The notes beneath the pieces were generated by a model. It did not search any database. It was not told where the DNA came from and saw nothing but the letters and a program-made list of their open reading frames with translations. The position numbers and the translations under genes were made by a program. Positions 1-12,243 of a DNA stretch of 64,000 nucleotides are shown piece after piece. The first letter of the stretch is position 1. Every line of letters starts with the position of its first letter. The stretch is from Dermacentor variabilis (lineage: Eukaryota > Arthropoda > Arachnida > Ixodida > Ixodidae): the NCBI RefSeq assembly GCF_050947875.1, contig NC_134571.1:228604024-228668023 (forward strand). The letters are read 5' to 3'.

Positions 1-785
1 TTCCCCACATCTGTTCCCCACTGCCGCAGCCCACACAGCGACATGCATTACGCGGCTATTTAGCGCGACCTCCTTTTGCAACCTGCGCTTTTCATTTCAT
101 TGTTTCGGTGGCCGCTAATGCGGCGCTCACACTTCGTACCCCACCTGCCTTCAATATACACATGGCTGGCTTATTGCCCTTTGTGTTGTACTTGCATTGT
201 CAACCAAACGGGTGACGCAAGCATCCGCTGCCGCAGCTCAAACTGCGACATGGACTTGGCGGCATTTAAGCGTTAACTCCTTTCGAACCTACACGTTTCT
301 TTCTGTTCTTACAGTGGCCGCTGACGCGTCGCTCACACTTGGTTCCCCACCTGTTGTCAATATGGACCATGTCGTATTTGTGCATTGTGTGTGGTACTTG
401 CACTGCGAAGCAATCACGTGACGCAAGCACCTGCTACGGCTGCCCACACAGCGGCATTTACTACCCGGCATTTTCTCCTTACCTCCTTTCCAACCTGCAC
501 GTTTCTTTTCATTGTTTCGGTGGACGCTAATGCGTCGCTGACACTTGGCACCCCACCCGCCCTTAATGTAGATATATTCGGTTTTGTGCATTATGAGGTT
601 TACTTACATTGCGAAGCAATCAGGCGACGCAATCACCTGCTACCGCAGCCCACACAGCGACATGGACTACGCGGCTATTTAGCGCGACCGTCTTTGCAAC
701 CTGCGCTTTTCTTTTTATTGTTTCGGTGGCCGCTAATGCGTCGCTCACACTTCGTACCCCGCCTGCCTTCAATTTAGATCAAGGC
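1..785. repeat. Satellite A array, ~206-bp unit (first block)
   Basis: Tandem copies of a ~206-bp unit. Landmark motifs GCGAAGCAATC and GACGCAAGCA..TGCCGCAGCCCACA recur at about 199, 405 and 611, so the spacing is 206 bp. Each unit also carries TTTCGGTGGCCGCTAATGCG and a run ending CCTTCAATATAGAT. Several frames stay open across units, but these are consequences of the repeat and I see no evidence that they are genes. The array continues beyond the left edge and resumes at 14319 after an insertion. Confidence 0.85.
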
Positions 786-901
786 GGAAAGCTGGGCTAG
801 TTGGTGTGACATCACTAATCAAAAGACTAGCGCAAATAACAGGGACACAGACGGAGGAAGCGACAGGACGAGCGCTGAACATAAACTCAGGTTGTAGTGC
901 A
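786..901 (-). mobile_element. Penelope-like element 3' tail, distal part
   Basis: Read on the minus strand, this stretch looks like the 3' tail of a tick Penelope-like element. It contains CGCTCGTCCTGTCGCTTCC and TCTGTGTCCCTG, and the end motif CACACCAACTAGCCCAGC, directly abutting satellite A at ~785. It appears to be the other half of the tail that starts at 13869, separated from it by the 13-kb insertion. The family call rests on the GIY-YIG coding region at 13958-14309 and on the fact that the satellite resumes cleanly outside both halves. Confidence 0.55.
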
Positions 902-1095
902 CCACTCTAAAAACTAGGAAGGGTATCGCGGGAGTGAAGCGGCCGGTTCACTCTTCAAAGCGTCGTTTTACTCTCGCAAAATGTCGAGGAGAGTGAAATG
1001 CATTGTTCACTCTGTGACCAAGGAGAGAGTGAAATGTGCTTTTCACTCTCCCCTTCGGAGAGAGAGTAGAATGCCCGTTCTACTCTTGCGGCAAT
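902..1095. repeat. Left terminal/subterminal hairpin cluster of the 13-kb element
   Basis: A 190-bp run of short inverted motifs: GGAGTGAAG..GGTTCACTC, GGAGAGTGAAATG..TTCACTC, GAGAGTGAAATG..TTTCACTCTC, GAGAGAGTAGAATG..TTCTACTC. Each pair can form a short stem. The composition mirrors the right end at 13560-13868. Such subterminal arrays usually bind transposase; that role here is inference. Confidence 0.6.
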
Positions 1096-1450
1096 AGAGA
1101 ACAAAACGTAGCGTAATCTTCTGCTTCAACTTTAGGTGGCTGGCCCCGAACATGGCAATGTATCATTCATGCACGCTGAGCAAAGAACACATCGTTTTGC
1201 TTCTAAGAGAACAGGCCGCCGCAGTTCAAAGGAACGCGTAGCGAGCGCTCTACTTTTTCACTCGGAGTTGCTCCACCGCGCGCCGGCGCGCTCAAGATCG
1301 CGGAACAACACAGCACCGGAGAAAGGCGATCCGTCCAGCGAGCAGCAACAAAGGCCAGCCAAGGGAGATCGTGTGTCAGCCATCTCGCTTTGCCACGAAA
1401 ACACGACAGTCGTTCGTCATGCCTTGGATATAACAACAAATCCTCCACTG
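1090..1450 (+). other. Candidate 5' exon or promoter-proximal region
   Basis: GC-rich stretch open in one frame for ~105 codons, without an ATG at its start (it is preceded by TTTAG), ending at a good splice donor, ACT|GTAAGTG, at 1451. No recognisable domain. It lies just inside the left end of the 13-kb element and upstream of candidate exons at 4786, 5918 and 8371, so it could be a 5' leader exon of that transcription unit. Evidence is weak. Confidence 0.25.
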
Positions 1451-4400
1451 TAAGTGAATTCTAACTTAGGTGCACATTCTCCGTATATATCATGCTATCG
1501 CCAGGAAGTCGTCGCTGCGCTTAGCCGACGCGATTGACAAAGGACTAGGCATACGCGCTGTCTCTCGATGTCAATCGAAAAAGCCAGTCGTCGCGATAAC
1601 TGCATGTGATTTTATCACTTTGCCGTTGTCCGTAAGAGCTTTAAAAATCGCAAACGCTGCCAGAACTATGGTATGTTCAATAAGACGCCAGGCGAGAGGA
1701 CGCTTAAAATGGTTCGTTCACCAGCCCGTGATACCGAGCCTATGCGGAGCGTGATTAGCGTGCGTTTTGTGTGTTTGAATTTATTCAGTTTGGCAGTCTA
1801 CTGTGTACGGAACGCTGTTGAACTAAGGAATCACATAACAGAAGGCGTCATTTTGTTGGCAGCATGCTTTTTTTTATAAATAAACCGCGCGCTTGACGGT
1901 GTCTCGCGCAGGGGGAATCTGCGACCACTCAAGTTACGTGCAGCACCAGTGCTAGTTAGAAACTTTGCCGCAGGCATTCAGCTGCATGCTGCAAGAGGTC
2001 AATTGGGCACGTTATCTTGAACTTACTGAAAACGCATGAGGAATCCATGTTTTCTGCTGAAAAAGTATAAACCCCATATAAGCGATCTTGCGCGCGGCAG
2101 CTACAAGCGACGCGATGGAGATGGCTGTCGCGTTCGCTCGTCGCCTACAAGTCGTACTCCGTGCGAGCGACGATTTTGAGCGGCGCCTCCCTGGTGTTGC
2201 CGGCATGAGGGCTGCAATCACGCGTGACGCGTGCTTTCGTAATTTACGTTGATGTATTTTACTATAAAAAGTAGCATAAGATATTTCCGGAGGTCTTGCA
2301 GTAGGTTCTTATCCTTGCACGTATAAAAATTTAATCATTCGCTCGTTCCGCGCGACAATCGGTAGTATTTGAGCGATGTACATCTAGTTCCGGCTTCGCG
2401 CTATTGGCGATTTCTAGATTTCCAGAACCGAGCCATCTCTTGAAGCGACGGCCCGTTTTGTCGCTCGAAGCCGTCGCTCGTCGCCGTCGCGCACTAAATC
2501 GCTCTCACAGTGTTTTTGACTGAACTGTTTTTGCTCATGTATTGAAATGGTGTGATTACAGGTCTGGTTTTGTCTCCTGTTGCGGTTTTCGTGCACGGTG
2601 CGAAACTGAAAGGATGCTTATGTCTTCGAACTCGGTGAATTGTCGAGCAGCTAGTTATGCATCGGCATCGAATATAACGGCTGCTGTGTGGAATTACAAT
2701 TACAGGAGCGCTTTGCATACGCTTATTGTTTTTGACATGCCTGTGCATTTGCTAATATGAGTTGGCGTGTCAGAGTTATGTCATATGAACAGCTAAATCA
2801 GCCTACCTCTGGGGGTTACAAGCGTAATGTCTGCATTTTGCTATTGCATGGCAGATCAAAATGTGTTTATTGCTTGAATATTTTTAGTAGAGCAATAAAA
2901 TATTAAAATAAAATGTTGGTTTAATTCCGTGTTACTAGTCTGTCGTACACAGAACAATAGGTTGGTGTAATAAACTAATAACTGCGGTTTAACTGCAACT
3001 TTTACATGCCTTCAAGAATCTAAAATGCTAGATTTCAAACTGCAGCAGTAGTCGGGTCTGTCAAAAATGAACTCCATTGCGCACCTCATGCATGAAACTA
3101 AGTTCATACCTTTTAGTAAGCTTAGATGCAGGCCGCAGTAAATTTTCTTGTTAGTATTGAAATGTGGGTAAGCTTGCCATAACAAGCCTTGTTTCCCTTT
3201 TTTATAGGCACATCCATATATACATTGAACTGAAGGACAATATTTTCATCCCTACTGAGCATCATGTTTGCAGCTATAATCCTCAAATTATGGCTTCAGC
3301 AGTGGCGCAACCAGGGATGGTGCGGGGGGCACACTGGGCACGTGCTTAGGATGTGTCACAAGTGGTGTTTGCGATACACCAGACTCATGACAGACCTATG
3401 ACGTCTGAAAATGACCAATATTCTATTCATTAGCAGGAGTATTCTAACATTTGTGACAAACAAGGATGAACTGTTGGTTATTTGTTTTTTGCTTAAATCT
3501 AAAATTTGAAGTTAGTTTAGCAGTTGACTGTTCCAGTCATTTGGATGTTTTGCATGCATTTCACTAGGCAGACTAAGAGCTAAGACTTTCTTTTATTGCC
3601 ATGGCCTTGACTGTCTTGATGTTGTTTTGCACCATGCCCTTGTGTTGACTTTTGCATACGATATTTTTCAGGCGCCCGCTTTATATAACGCAAGAAGGCA
3701 GCTGCATGGACACGAGGATGTGAAAGAGCCAGTGCAGCGCGACTTCACGTAGTGCAGAGGAGCCAATGCCAAAAAATCAGTATACATTTGCATGCAATTT
3801 GGACAAGAAAACTAGTATGTGGTTATATTGGGTGTACCATTTGACCAAATGTCAACAAAATCAAGATACAGTATGTTACACCAAGATGAAAATTCTCACG
3901 TGCTCCAGGCAGTCATCTTAACATGGTATATTTATGTAATGTCTCTGATTGGAAAGTCAAATCAAGTATGCTCTCTGGAGACAAACACATAGCAGCAAGT
4001 GTCATTGAAAAGTTAAAAATGTGTTTTAAAAAAGCTGATTAGTTCAGAGAAGTGACTGCTTTTTGTCTTGCCTCTCAACAGATATATCCATGTGATAAAA
4101 AAATAGCGGTACAATGAAATTGCATATTTGCTTAGTGACATGATGCATACTTGCAATGAGCACGGTGCCTGTGTTTACTATAAAAAGCAACAGCCCTTTT
4201 GCTTGGTTAGGTTAGGCCCACTACAACATGCAGGCATGGGTGATTGGCGCTTTTTTTCCTATTTCTGTGTCGTGAGGTTTATTGACGTGCGTATAGGTGC
4301 AGTGGCACGCAGTATGGCTAGTACAAAAAAAAGGGGGGGGGCAGATATATGTAGCTCACTGTACACGACACAGGGCAAAGGAAATCCGTGTTCAGCAACT

Positions 4401-4785
4401 ATGTTAAATGCCATGTACCTAAATTTTACAACGCTACTCATTCGAAGCGCGCACAGGTGCATATTAAAGAAAAGGTTTCCAGGGTACATAATTTATCGCG
4501 TAATTTACACTAATTTTGCTCTAACCACGAGACACAATAATTTGAATATACTGCACGGAAAAACCTAGAGCGAATTAAATTGTGTGTCAGCTTCGTGTGT
4601 ATACATATAGTATTTCCTATGCATTAGGTTTTTCGCGTAATGCATTACCAGTTGACAGCCTATCTTATCATGTGTACTCTGTTTACATTACAGTTGTTTA
4701 TTAGTTTACTCATTTGTTTTGCAACTTATGAAATACCGGTGTATATATATTTTCAACATTTGACATAACCCTGTATGTTTTGTAG
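1451..4785. other. Non-coding AT-rich interval
   Basis: No convincing coding region. 1500-2510 contains dispersed GC-rich words such as GTCGCTCG and CGACGCGAT that look like an old repeat. 2880-2905 has AATAAAATATTAAAATAAA. A possible acceptor TTTTTCAG at 3671 precedes ~75 bp that are open in one frame, but no strong donor follows. I see nothing else to name. Confidence 0.4.
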
Positions 4786-4858
4786 GGACAACCCAGGACG
4801 TGCATTTCTCAGCACCCAGTCAACTGCCAGAAGTGACTCAAACACAGGCCACCAGCAA
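4786..4858 (+). other. Candidate internal exon
   Basis: A 73-bp segment bounded by an acceptor (TGTTTTGTAG|G) and a donor (CAGCAA|GTGAAC). Two frames are open. The frame starting at 4787 (DNPGRAFL..) ends in phase 0 and joins in frame to the 81-bp candidate exon at 5918. No domain is recognised. It is supported only by splice sites and compatible phase. Confidence 0.3.
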
Positions 4859-5917
4859 GTGAACATCAGTTGCAATTTCACATTATGCAGTTGGCTGCTG
4901 CCTTGTACTGAGGCTTTTTTTAATGAGATGGTGGTGTCGTTCTAATGTACATTTTGACCACAAATGTGCGATCATGTCTTACAGAGGCATATATGGTTGC
5001 TATTCTCTGCGAGGGACGTGTTCTCGTGTTCGTGAAGCATTTGTGTTTGGCAGTATTGTCGCCCAATGAGTCAGATATAAACACTAACTCGCCACTGCCG
5101 GCAAGTAGTTGCGAGAAACACAATATATTATGGCGCTGTAAAGTTATTTCATTAATTCGAAGAAAAGTTTTGCAGCAGGAAGAAAGGTTGCTATTCCAGG
5201 TAAACATGTCTTTTTCTTACAAGTTATTTAACCAAACTGTGGATGCGTGAAATTCGTGACTTATGAATAGATTTTAATTCATTCTTTAGTAATGCTTCTA
5301 AAAGAGACTAGAAATAGCATGTGACTACCTCTCCAATCAGCAGATCATACACTTACAGTTATAAGTGGTAGTTCCATGCAGTCTCGCACTCTATATAACC
5401 TTTCCTTTCAGCAGCATTGGAACTGGTGGCTGCGTTTTCAGAAGGAGGAGTGCACTTGGCACTGTATATGTATGTGTGAATTCGGTTTTCTTTGTATGTG
5501 TCGGCTCACTGACACAAACAGTCCAAAAATCAGTTGTACCATGAGGCTGACGATGCCTTCTGCTGCTAGAAATGCGGCACTTCATATTTTATAGTACTGC
5601 ATGACATTTAAATGAAAGCTAGCACATTAAATGATCAAGAAAACTAACCGCTGTTATAGCTGTTTTCTTCAAAGAAAGCTTGTCCTTTATGGGCTGTGTT
5701 AATCTGAGCTCTCCACCGATGTTTCAGTAGTATTATCCCTTAGTGAGTGAGAGATTGGGGGCAATTAATTGTGTTATATATTGTTTAAATGGTGTCCTAA
5801 TTATGTGTATTTGTTCCAACAATGTTGTCTAGATTACTTTATTGTGTAGTGTAAAGCTTATGAAACCATCAGCTACTACTGAGTTGCTAACAGGCATATG
5901 CATTTGTCACTATACAG

Positions 5918-5998
5918 GTGGCACTCGGCTGTACCACTGCAGTGCTGCGGAAATTGGCAACACCAGCGGCTTTGCAACAGCTGTTTCACAGCATGTCG
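5918..5998 (+). other. Candidate internal exon
   Basis: An 81-bp segment with acceptor CACTATACAG|GTGG and a strong donor GTCG|GTAGGT. It is open in more than one frame. One (VALGCTTAVLRK..) continues the 4786 exon. The other ends with a lone G that completes a GGA codon with the 8371 exon and runs into the zinc-finger frame (..SQHV-G-GDNAYE..). The true frame cannot be decided without transcript data. Confidence 0.35.
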
Positions 5999-6221
5999 GT
6001 AGGTGCTAATTTATAGTTATGTTGGGATGGGCTAGTATTATGGACCACTGGTACTCTGTATTGGGACAGATCCATATGATAAGTTATATAATGGGCACAG
6101 CGAAAACCTGTGAATGTTTTACAATGGTACATAAAAAGGCTCTCCTTTTCGTCACTGGAGCAGGGGAGAAGAGCATGCAGGCACTCCTGAATGTACATAA
6201 ATTTCAAAACATGAGGGCGAC

Positions 6222-6223
<2 letters not shown>

Positions 6224-6279
<56 letters not shown>
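6224..6279. repeat. (TA)n microsatellite
   Basis: About 28 uninterrupted TA dinucleotides. They inflate open frames on both strands here, which are not genes. Confidence 0.95.
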
Positions 6280-6282
<3 letters not shown>

Positions 6283-7328
6283 ATACAATTAAACTAAAGG
6301 CAGGGACATTCCATCTTTCATCTTGAATTGACTTGTACAGCGCAAAAATACAACACAGACCACACAGAAGCTCGCAGGTTAACAGGTTTGATACACACAA
6401 TAATTCAACAGATTTGATACTTCAGGTGTGCTATTTTACGCAAGGGGGAAGGGAAAGGGGAGAAAACCAGAAATAATAGTGGAGTGGAAAAGAAAGGAAT
6501 CGTGCCAAAAAGCATGAGAAACATCGTGCAGCCAGGATCGCCAGCAGGATATCTAAAAAGCACTCTGATAAAATTACATACAGGGCAACCTTACGAATTG
6601 TTAGTTTCAATCAACTCAGATCACATGCAGCCATTACTGCAATCAAGTTGTTTCCTTATGTCATATGAGGGAATGATGTGGGCCCAAAAAACTGTTTAGA
6701 GCTGAAGGATTATGTTCCATGCTAGCCTCATTACCTGCTTTTTTATCATATTGTTATCAGCTGCTTACGTTAGGGACAAAAAGTAAGAGCACGAGCTTTT
6801 TCCTCATTCGCCATTCCACACAACATGTTATTGTGACTATATGTACATACAGATGATCCATAGATGAAAAATATTCACTACAGTAGAACCTCATTACAAG
6901 ATACACTTGGTTGTAAGAGACATCTGAAAATGGTTTGGTTGGTTTTCGGATGTTTGCCGCGTTAACAACACTGTACACAAGAGACACCTTTGTTACTAAG
7001 GATCACTTTTTAAGTATTCACTACTTCGAAGGGACACAACCCAGACACATTCACTTCGTGCACCTTGTGTGCTCCGAAGGGCGTAAAGATCACGCAATCC
7101 TCACACAAGTCAATTGCGCATGTCTCCTTAAGCATGAACTAGAAAAGGAGGGCAACGAGGAAAGTGCAGGGCAGAAAGTGTCGGCAGTTGAAGCTGACGA
7201 GCGTCTAAGAGCACCTCAAAGGTACTGCGAGCAACAAGGCTTGCAAAGTGAAGTGTTTAACTTCCAGTAGTTAGGAAGGAAGCTAACACAATCTACAGTC
7301 ACTAAGAAGCTGTGAATGTCTTCTTTAA

Positions 7329-8053
7329 AGGGCCCCTAAACCACCGAGGTTGAAATTTAGTTGCGGTGTTGCAGTTGTACATGTTAAGGCAATGAACACG
7401 TAGCCACGAGAATTTTTCGAAACGGTGCAGTAATAGTTGAGCTACGTGTGTTTGATTATCGAAAGGTAGTCCCTGCTCATTTTACTCTTTCATCTGGTAC
7501 ACGCCATCTGGACAGTATCGTCTTTTCCTCGCCTAGTACACCTCCAAATATTACGGGACAGGCCATCACCAACGAGCTCTGTTGCTGCTGCGCAGGCCCG
7601 TCGTCCTGCGAGGGGTGGCGCTAACGACCTCGCCAATACAATGGAACTGTATGGTGACTCTAGTTGAAGAGCCTCATAGGGAGACCCTTCTCTTGGCGTT
7701 TCTGTTCTTTGCCCCCATTGGCTGCCCACAATGGCATCGCGAGCAACGCGACGAGGAAGAAGGAGTGTGTATTTGCTTGCAGGCCTTGCCGGCAGTCGTA
7801 CACTTTCGTTCGACCAATCGACAGCACCGGAAACTGGTGACATCATCAGAGACAGCCTGGTGATGTCAGGACAAACTGGGGGGTACACGATAGGTCCAGA
7901 GAGGCGCACGGGGTCGTTTTCTTCACATTGTGGTGCTCCCACTGTGCTACGCACTGTGGCGTTTGGCATCGTCAGTTGTGACGGCATTCTGATTTTGATG
8001 CGTGTGCTTACTTGAAATGTTCAAAAAATGTCGAGAAGTGGTTTAGGGGCCCT
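7329..8053. mobile_element. Non-autonomous TIR element with TTAA target duplication
   Basis: A 725-bp element with terminal inverted repeats AGGGCCCCTAAACCAC / GTGGTTTAGGGGCCCT, flanked on both sides by TTAA (7325-7328 and 8054-8057). TTAA duplication is the hallmark of piggyBac-type transposition. No transposase is present; a 165-codon minus-strand open frame inside has no recognisable domain. It is probably a MITE-like derivative inserted in an intron of the 13-kb element's gene. Confidence 0.75.
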
Positions 8054-8370
8054 TTAAGCCACCCTGAGCAATTATTCCTTCACATATATCTAAACATACT
8101 TTAGTGATGATGCATAATAGAGTGATCTAGTCTGGCTCCTCGGTGTTTTAATATTTTCGGCTTCGAGAGACATGTTTCCCGTGCCTCTTGAATATCTCTT
8201 CTAATGAGGCTTAACTGTAATGTACACACACAATTATGTAACTCCTCCTGCAAGTATTATTCATTAAGCCTGGTCACTGATGTGCAAAGCTTGTGGTTAA
8301 GTTTTGATGTCCGCACTTTTTAGAGCTATGTTTATTAATTCAGGCTGTTCTTATTGGTTCTTCGATGCAG

Positions 8371-8879
8371 GAGACAATGCCTACGAAATTATTGGCCCTG
8401 ATGACCAGAGCCCTCAAGGGGCAAACGACATCTCTGTTGCAGAAGTGAGCCTGATACCACCTGAAGTTACCATGACAGGTGACACGGCAGCAATAGATAC
8501 ATAGACGGCCATGTCTACTGCAGCTGCAACAGTGTACGAGGCAAGCAGCAGTGTGCCAGCATCAGCAGCAGTGTCAGAAGGAACCGCACCAGGCCTGCTA
8601 GAGCAACATGTGTGCTATCACTGTGACTTTTTTTGTAGTGCATACAACTCATTTGCCCAACATACAAAAGCTTTTCACCACGACTGTGAGCCAGTGTTCT
8701 TGTGCACGAAGTGCAAGACTAAGGTGTTATCACAGTACAAGGATCACTTTAATATATGCAAACATATTACAGTTGTTGCCTCCCCAGCCAGCCCACATAG
8801 CGACAACAATGTGGAACACATGGTGGGACACACCTCTTCCCCATTAGAAGATAGTAGAAACTGTCAGTGTTGTTGCTAG
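8371..8879 (+). pseudogene. Decayed C2H2 zinc-finger exon
   Basis: Starts at an acceptor (TTCGATGCAG|GAG). The frame GDNAYEIIGPDD.. reads to a TAG at 8502-8504. Six bases later, ATG 8511 opens the same frame for 122 codons. The second part has an Ala/Ser-rich linker, then a C2H2 finger (HVCYHCDFF..F..HTKAFH: C-x2-C-x12-H-x4-H) and a second incomplete finger (FLCTKCKT..HFNICKH). The next coding-like stretch (8848-9084) is in another frame, implying a frameshift or unrecognised intron. It could be a broken host-type zinc-finger gene or the N-terminal DNA-binding part of the 13-kb element's transposase. Neither is proven. The single in-frame TAG could also separate an upstream ORF from a genuine start at 8511. 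Confidence 0.45.
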
Positions 8880-9084
8880 ATTAACTGGTCTTTGTAGGCA
8901 ACTAGAAGGACAACACAGGTGTCATAAGATTGTTGTTGATGTTGTTGTTGAAGAGGTAAAAAAGAAGTTTGATGCAGCTGAAGTGCCAACTGATATTGAG
9001 CAAATCAAAAACACCCACCTGAGAAAGCAACACTATCAAAATTTGAGTATCTATGTGCCGCCAACCCTGGTAAGGATGGCATAG
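8848..9084 (+). pseudogene. Frame-shifted continuation of the zinc-finger protein
   Basis: Reads K-I-V-E-T-V-S-V-V-A-R-L.. for 78 codons to TAG at 9082. It contains a charged helical stretch (VVVEEVKKKFDAAE) followed by LRKQHYQNLSIYVPP. Composition and codon use look coding, and it follows immediately after the zinc-finger exon in the +1 frame. I recognise no family. After it, to ~9830, I see nothing coding. Confidence 0.3.
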
Positions 9085-9829
9085 GACAGAAGTGTGGTGA
9101 AAATCACACAGACACTGCTGTTCCATCACTGGTCACAGTGAGCAGTGACTTGTAGGGCAAGAGAGTCAACTGAAGCGAACATTATGGCACAGTGTCATGC
9201 TCCCATGTGACCACTTTCCATGGTATTTTGCATGATACAGCTCAACCTCCAGAAACGAGACTGCAACTTGTCTGTAAAAAGCTTTCACAAAAAATTATTC
9301 ATAACACTATTAACACAGCAGTATCTTCTTTTTTTGTGGGTTCGAGGTTCCCGGGTGTCCATTAATGCAAAAATTGTGGAAAAAAGAACGTGTCGTACTT
9401 ACACCTTTTTAACAAGTACGAGGGGGACAGAGCTTTTCTAGTCATGCATCTTCATCATACTATCAAGTTTTTAAATGCCTTTTATAATTATTATTACCAG
9501 TTATATCTGAGTGCATTGTATGCATTTAGCAGGTGTAAAATCAGGTCAGTTGGATCAGATGCCTTATCTGCAAGACAGCCCTATATTCAAGAAATTTGAA
9601 TTAAAATAGGTAGGTTAGAGACGCAGTCTTTCAGCACTTTATTGCGTGTGGTTTAAGCATTGCTCAATACTTTTGTGGATGGCAGTTTCAACCGGGACAG
9701 CACTGCGCTTTGTCACGGTCACGTGTCTTCAAAGCGGTGTTTACCATTTGTGTTGAACTGTTTATGTATTCATAGAGCAAGTTTTTAATTTCTTTTTTTC
9801 TGCATTCTTGTGCTTGCACTAAGATTGTA

Positions 9830-10470
9830 TAAGGCAGTTACAAAATGTGCGTCACTATAACGAACTGTTATGTTGAGCTTACACTTTCAGGTGGCCACAC
9901 TTCTATGTAGGTGCACCGATAGCTTTGTGTATGTTCTCATGTTTGTATAAATCTTATATAAGCTAGTTACAAAATGTACGTCACTAAGCATTGCGATATT
10001 CTTTAAAGAACTGATTGGTTGGTTTTAAACTTGGGAATTAGTATTGAGGTGGTGGTATTTCCATGTAGGCCCACTGCTAGCTTTCTGTGTGCTCACGTGT
10101 TTGTATTAAGCTTTTACAAGGGAGTTACAGCATGTACGTCATTAAGCGCTGTGATATTTTTAAAGAACTGCTTTGTTGGTTTTACACCTGTGAGTAATAG
10201 TACTCGGGCGGCACTAGTCATGTGTAGGTACATAGGGACCATTTGTACACATAATGCTCATGTGAAGCAGTTACAAATTGTATATCACTAATCACTGTGA
10301 TATTTGTTGAAGAATTGCTGTGATGGTTTTACACATGTGAATAATAGTGGTCAGGACACAGTACTTGAGATGTATAGCTGAATTTATACAGTGCCAAGAC
10401 ATGGGCTGTATACGTACCAAAAGAAATGTATGTCATTATATTGTTGTGATTATTACTGTTTGGATTTTAT
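9830..10470 (+). repeat. Degenerate ~150-bp tandem repeat before a poly(A) signal
   Basis: Motifs resembling GTTACAAAATGTACGTCACTAAG occur near 9837, 9966, 10122, 10270 and 10420, alternating with GATATT..TTAAAGAACTG..TTGGTTTTA and CATGTGAATAATAG. Spacing is 129-156 bp. The array ends just before AATAAAATTG (~10480), so it may form the 3' UTR of a plus-strand transcript such as the zinc-finger unit. Confidence 0.6.
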
Positions 10471-11947
10471 TAAACTCCAATAAAATTGTTGCTTGTATCT
10501 ATTGAGGTATGGCAATTTGTCATGCAACCAAACTGAGGACCTGAACTTGTGCATACAAATAAACAGTTAATTTAAGAGTATACTGCTCATATTCTGCGAA
10601 ACCAGTTTAACAAATCTTGTACTACAATGCTGGAAAAATGACAGAGCTGACAGGGATGTACAGAAAGAGTACTGCACTGGCTAAAGGACTGCCCCACACT
10701 GGATTTGGTAATGTTGCGTTTATTGGAGCAGAACAGGAAGTGCACTTCTATTAAAAATGTGACAGTCAATGCAGAAACATAAGGCAGAAGAGCAGATGTG
10801 GCACATTTTCTTCAGGGCCCTCCATGCCTACTACTGCATTTCTAGTCTTCCTGTGCTCTTCATATAAGCCCCTGTTCAGCCAAGGTTTTTACTCCATGAC
10901 AGTTGTTCTACTGTGTTCGTAGCAATATTGAAGAAAAAAATCAATGGTTTTCAAGAACTTTCGAGGCCCCGACACAGTAACTTCAAGGACCTCGTGCGAT
11001 TTTTTAGTAGTTTGTACAAGCAATAACTTGTTCAACAACATCGTTAACTTTAATGCAAACAAAAGAAAACAAAACAAATCGCATTTCACTGATTTCAAAC
11101 ATTTGAAAGACTGCTAATTTGCCTTTCACCGCCCATCACTAAACGCACACAAGGAAGCATTTCAAGAAAGCGCTCAAATTTTTTCTGCAATAGCACAAAT
11201 AACTATTTGGACCTGCAACACTTGCAGTTTTTGAATACTGTTTGGTTTGACAGTCTATGTGATGTCATCTGTTGCCTCAGCTTTTCACCATCAAATAAGC
11301 AATAGTCATTTGTAATTTCCTTTTATTGTGTCTGTAGCTCTCGATTTACTCATCACGGCTTTTCCTTGAATGCCTCAACTGTTGAGCTTCCTGCTTCTGC
11401 TCCTCCAAGTACATTTGTCGCCCGTTCCATGTGCCTAAAACTGGTATCTGCAGCTCCTTTGTAATTTCAACTTTAAGGATGTCGCTTTCCTTCTAATACC
11501 TACGCAGACAATTCTCTGTGACATGCGAAGAGTGTCACAGAAGGGGGAAAAAAACGCTTGGCAATGTCTGCTAAGTCTAGCCAAGTGTACAAATTTAAGG
11601 ACTTTCCAGTACTTCTAAATATTCCAGGGTTTTCAATGCCTTGAAAATGGCATTTTAGAAATAAAGGGTTTTCAAGGATCGCTACAAACTCTGGGTTCTA
11701 GCAGCTAAATAATTTTACAAGCTTATTTTGGCATGGAGTTCGGAAAGTCATGCTTTTTAGCTAACGCTACACTATCTCTGTACATTGAAGCCACGAGAGC
11801 GCAACCATTTTGGAGTAAAGAAAAATACTGAAAGCTTTTAATACCACTCTTTTTCTATGGAGCTTCGTATTGCCTAGTTAAGTGTACGAATGTGCCTGGT
11901 TTTGGAGAGCGTTTCTTCGACATTTTCTGTGAGAAGTCGATGACTAA
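10471..11947. other. Non-coding interval
   Basis: No coding region or repeat I can name. It contains AATAAA-type signals near 10480 and 10558. Confidence 0.5.
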
Positions 11948-12125
11948 CCCCCGTATTCAGAAATGTATCTTAATACAAAGCTCATGCTTGACTTTATATA
12001 AACGACGCCTGGTGCAAACGTGTCCCAGACGCTCACTGCCTTTCTTTTGGTGCGTTCACGGCTTGCGTCATTTAGATCAAGTCAAGCATGGGCTTCAAGT
12101 TATGATGAATTTCTGAATATGGGGG
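11948..12125. mobile_element. Small MITE with TAA target duplication
   Basis: A 178-bp element with imperfect inverted ends CCCCCGTATTCAGAAATG and its inverse ATTTCTGAATATGGGGG, flanked by TAA on both sides (11945-11947, 12126-12128). A 3-bp TWA duplication fits the PIF/Harbinger superfamily. Non-coding. Confidence 0.6.
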
Positions 12126-12243
12126 TAAGCGTGCGCAATTCCGGGCAACGCATTCTGCCATTGACACTGAGAGGAAATGGGGAAAAGAAAGTTAACGCCC
12201 TATGCTCCTAAACTTTCGCGTACCTGTGGTGTGCGTGTATCGT

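Noticed and set aside
1136..1453. 105-codon ORF as a protein-coding gene
   Set aside because: No ATG at its start, no domain, and composition reflects a GC-rich leader; kept only as a candidate 5' exon.
7490..7987. 165-codon minus-strand ORF as transposase of the TTAA element
   Set aside because: No similarity to piggyBac motifs visible, low-complexity composition, and the element is far shorter than an autonomous one.
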